A DNA stretch of 36,238 bases from Bacillus hominis (GTDB lineage Bacteria; Bacillota; Bacilli; Bacillales; Bacillaceae_G), in NCBI RefSeq assembly GCF_018332515.1, contig NZ_BOQD01000100.1, positions 1 to 36,238 of the forward strand, written 5' to 3'. This document shows, one piece after another, positions 34,902 through 36,238 of this stretch. The notes below the pieces were generated by a model, which worked only from the letters and a program-made list of their open reading frames with translations, had not been told where the DNA came from and searched no databases. Both the position numbers and the translations under genes were made by a program. How positions within the stretch are numbered: position 1 is the first letter of the stretch; each line of letters begins with the position of its first letter.

Positions 34902-35648
34902 ATGATTATTCGTAATGAACAAGATTTAGAAGGTTTACGAAAAATCGGCCGCATCGTTGCACTTGCACGCGAAGAAATGAAAAAACAAGCGAAGCCAGGT
35001 ATGACAACGAAAGAGCTTGATTTAATTGGTAAAAAAGTATTAGACGAGAACGGTGCTATTTCAGCGCCTGAAAAAGAATATAAATTCCCAGGTGTAACTT
35101 GCATTAGTGTAAACGAAGAAGTTGCTCACGGCATTCCAAGCGATCGCGTATTAAAAGAAGGCGATTTAGTAAACGTAGACGTATCGGCAGCACTTGACGG
35201 CTATTATGCAGATACAGGTATCTCATTTGTTCTTGGAGAAGATGAAGAAAAAGAAAAACTTTGCCAAGCAGCAGTAGACTCTTTTTGGGAAGCAATGAAA
35301 AAAGTAAAAGCTGGCTCAAAACAAAATCAAATTGGTCGTGCTGTTTCTAACTTTGCACATAAAAGTGGATATAACGTAATCCAAAACTTAACTGGTCACG
35401 GTATTGGCCTTAGCTTACACGAAGCTCCAAATCATATTTTAAGCTACTATGATCCAATGGATAATGCGCTTCTAAAAGATGGTCTTGTTATCGCTGTAGA
35501 ACCATTTATCTCTATGAAAGCTGATCACATTATTGAGCGCGGTGATGATGGTTGGACATTCGTTACACCAGATAAAAGTCTTGTTGCACAATGTGAACAT
35601 ACAGTTGTTGTCACTCGTGGCGAGCCAATTATTTTAACTCAACTATAA
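34902..35648 (+). CDS. map: Methionine aminopeptidase type I
   Basis: A 248-residue enzyme removing initiator Met from nascent proteins. The five metal ligands of the pita-bread fold are visible: Asp in VNVDVSAALDG, Asp in YYADTGISF, His in GHGIGLSLHEAPN, Glu in AVEPFIS and Glu in QCEHTVVV. It resembles B. subtilis MapB (YflG), so a second MetAP in the ribosomal-protein cluster is expected elsewhere. I start at ATG 34902 (MIIRNEQDLEGL) with GGAAGGA 14 bases upstream; the frame extends to 34854 without a better site. Confidence 0.93.
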   Translation: MIIRNEQDLEGLRKIGRIVALAREEMKKQAKPGMTTKELDLIGKKVLDENGAISAPEKEYKFPGVTCISVNEEVAHGIPSDRVLKEGDLVNVDVSAALDGYYADTGISFVLGEDEEKEKLCQAAVDSFWEAMKKVKAGSKQNQIGRAVSNFAHKSGYNVIQNLTGHGIGLSLHEAPNHILSYYDPMDNALLKDGLVIAVEPFISMKADHIIERGDDGWTFVTPDKSLVAQCEHTVVVTRGEPIILTQL

Positions 35649-35650
35649 TA

Positions 35651-35700
35651 AAAAAACAGCCATTTTGTAGGTTCCTTCTACTAAATCGGCTGTTTTTTAT
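35651..35700 (+). terminator. Terminator of map
   Basis: AAAAAACAGCC pairs with GGCTGTTTTTT around an inner GTAG/CTAC stem; a T-run follows the right arm. Confidence 0.85.
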
Positions 35701-35747
35701 TATTTTTAAGTATGTAACATCCCTATAAACAAAAAGCTTATACAAAT

Positions 35748-35779
35748 AAAAAGGTGATACATCAAAGTATCACCTTTTT
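35748..35779. terminator. Second bidirectional terminator hairpin downstream of map
   Basis: AAAAAGGTGATAC / GTATCACCTTTTT, 13-bp perfect stem with a 6-nt loop. No gene ends just before it on the plus strand; it may have served a lost minus-strand gene to its right. Confidence 0.7.
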
Positions 35780-35787
35780 AACGGGGT

Positions 35788-35826
35788 GAGGCTGTCCAAA
35801 AGTACGGAAAACTCTTGAACAGCCTC
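35788..35826. repeat. Inverted repeat GAGGCTGTyCAA
   Basis: GAGGCTGTCCAA (35788-35799) and TTGAACAGCCTC (35815-35826) form a 12-bp stem with one mismatch or G-U and a 15-nt loop. It lacks a T-run on either side. It resembles insertion-sequence or MITE ends, or a disused terminator. Confidence 0.4.
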
Positions 35827-36051
35827 GTATTTTCATATGGATGCCTTACATATATCACTGATGATAATTATGAAATGCGGAAACATATTTACCATCACAT
35901 GATTCAAACAAAAGAAAAGAAACCCTATAACGGATCTCTTTTCCCTACATAATCTAAAGTTTGGGTACACTAGATTCATGCAATGTAGGAGCCTTCTAAG
36001 CAGAAAGCGATCCTTCATTTGAAATGATAGCATACATATATCCGCTAAAAA
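35827..36051. other. Apparently non-coding stretch left of the right-edge PlcR box
   Basis: Short frames exist on both strands but none has a ribosome-binding site and recognisable product. Together with the orphan terminators at its left edge it may be debris of a deleted gene. Confidence 0.4.
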
Positions 36052-36067
36052 TATGTAAATATGCATA
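36052..36067 (+). promoter_or_regulatory. PlcR box at the right edge
   Basis: TATGTAAATATGCATA matches TATGNAWWWWTNCATA at all defined positions, 30 bp upstream of a well-formed promoter on the plus strand. The controlled gene would start beyond the window. Confidence 0.75.
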
Positions 36068-36097
36068 TAGCGTTTTTTATTTCTCAACATACATTTA

Positions 36098-36126
36098 TTG
36101 AAAATTCAGACATATAAAGGTAAAAT
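36098..36126 (+). promoter_or_regulatory. Sigma-A-type promoter downstream of the PlcR box
   Basis: TTGAAA (36098-36103), a 17-bp spacer and TAAAAT (36121-36126). The bcr1 element begins in the last bases of the -10, so transcripts would start inside it. Confidence 0.55.
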
Positions 36127-36238
36127 AAAGTGAAGGCTAATAATCAGTGAGGGTTTTATCCATCCCTCACTGATTATTAGCCTTCACCAATCGGGCTTTT
36201 ACGGGCAGCCCGACTCCCATCTAGCTTCTTTGCTTTAC
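36125..36238 (+). repeat. bcr1 repeat element, cut by the window end
   Basis: It begins with the target-like ATAAA and GTGAAGGCTAATAATCAG, forms a long stem (GGCTAATAATCAGTGAGGG with CCCTCACTGATTATTAGCC), then CACCAATCGGGCTTTTACGGGC, as at 24271-24427. The element continues past the edge. Confidence 0.8.

Noticed and set aside
35833-36090. 85-codon minus-strand frame near the right edge
   Set aside because: It has no ribosome-binding site, no recognisable product, runs through the PlcR box, and has the composition of random AT-rich DNA.

Overview
The window is a chromosomal segment of a Bacillus cereus-group bacterium. The evidence is low GC, B. subtilis-like gene order (spo0F-fbaA-murAB-glpX-rho-rpmE-tdk-prfA-prmC-spoIIR-ywlB-ywlC-mntP), bcr-type repeats and a complete plcR/papR quorum-sensing pair with PlcR boxes. 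PlcR is full length (285 codons), so this is not a typical B. anthracis, which carries a nonsense mutation in plcR. The gene content resembles the oriC-proximal left arm of the Bacillus chromosome.

Layout. 1-5.5 kb (minus strand): mntP, ywlC, ywlB, spoIIR, prmC, prfA. A tight cluster of DnaA boxes covers the ywlC/ywlB junction, and hairpins cover the Shine-Dalgarno sequences of ywlB and mntP. 5.5-9.2 kb: tdk, rpmE (zinc-free L31) and rho, separated by three clusters of about 120-bp imperfect-palindromic repeats. 9.2-13.5 kb: glpX, murAB, fbaA, spo0F, with a bcr1-like element abutting the murAB stop and a consensus PlcR box upstream of fbaA. 13.6-16.6 kb: ywjG (plus strand), pyrG and rpoE; pyrG has the GGGCTC start and leader terminator expected for CTP-sensed reiterative-transcription control. 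16.7-24.1 kb: a beta-oxidation operon (fadF-like Fe-S oxidoreductase, thiolase, 3-hydroxyacyl-CoA dehydrogenase, two acyl-CoA dehydrogenases, TetR regulator) read from one promoter with a TetR/FadR-like operator inside it. 24.3-26.7 kb (plus strand): a bcr1 element, cardiolipin synthase and UV-damage endonuclease. 26.8-31.3 kb: a membrane PAS-GGDEF-EAL protein convergent with papR and plcR, and a decayed neutral-protease gene (nprB remnant) divergent from plcR. 31.3-34.7 kb: a yvfRSTU-like ABC transporter/two-component operon. 34.9-36.2 kb: methionine aminopeptidase, a row of hairpins, then a PlcR box, a promoter and the start of another bcr1 element at the window edge.

How it works together. 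Most genes are housekeeping: translation termination and its methyltransferase, nucleotide supply, cell wall, glycolysis/gluconeogenesis, sporulation phosphorelay and sigma-E activation. The accessory interest is around plcR. The PapR propeptide here ends in SDVPFEY. PlcR boxes lie before plcR, before papR, before fbaA and at the right edge. The adjacent protease gene, reported to mature PapR in B. cereus, is reduced to a propeptide fragment with several lesions.
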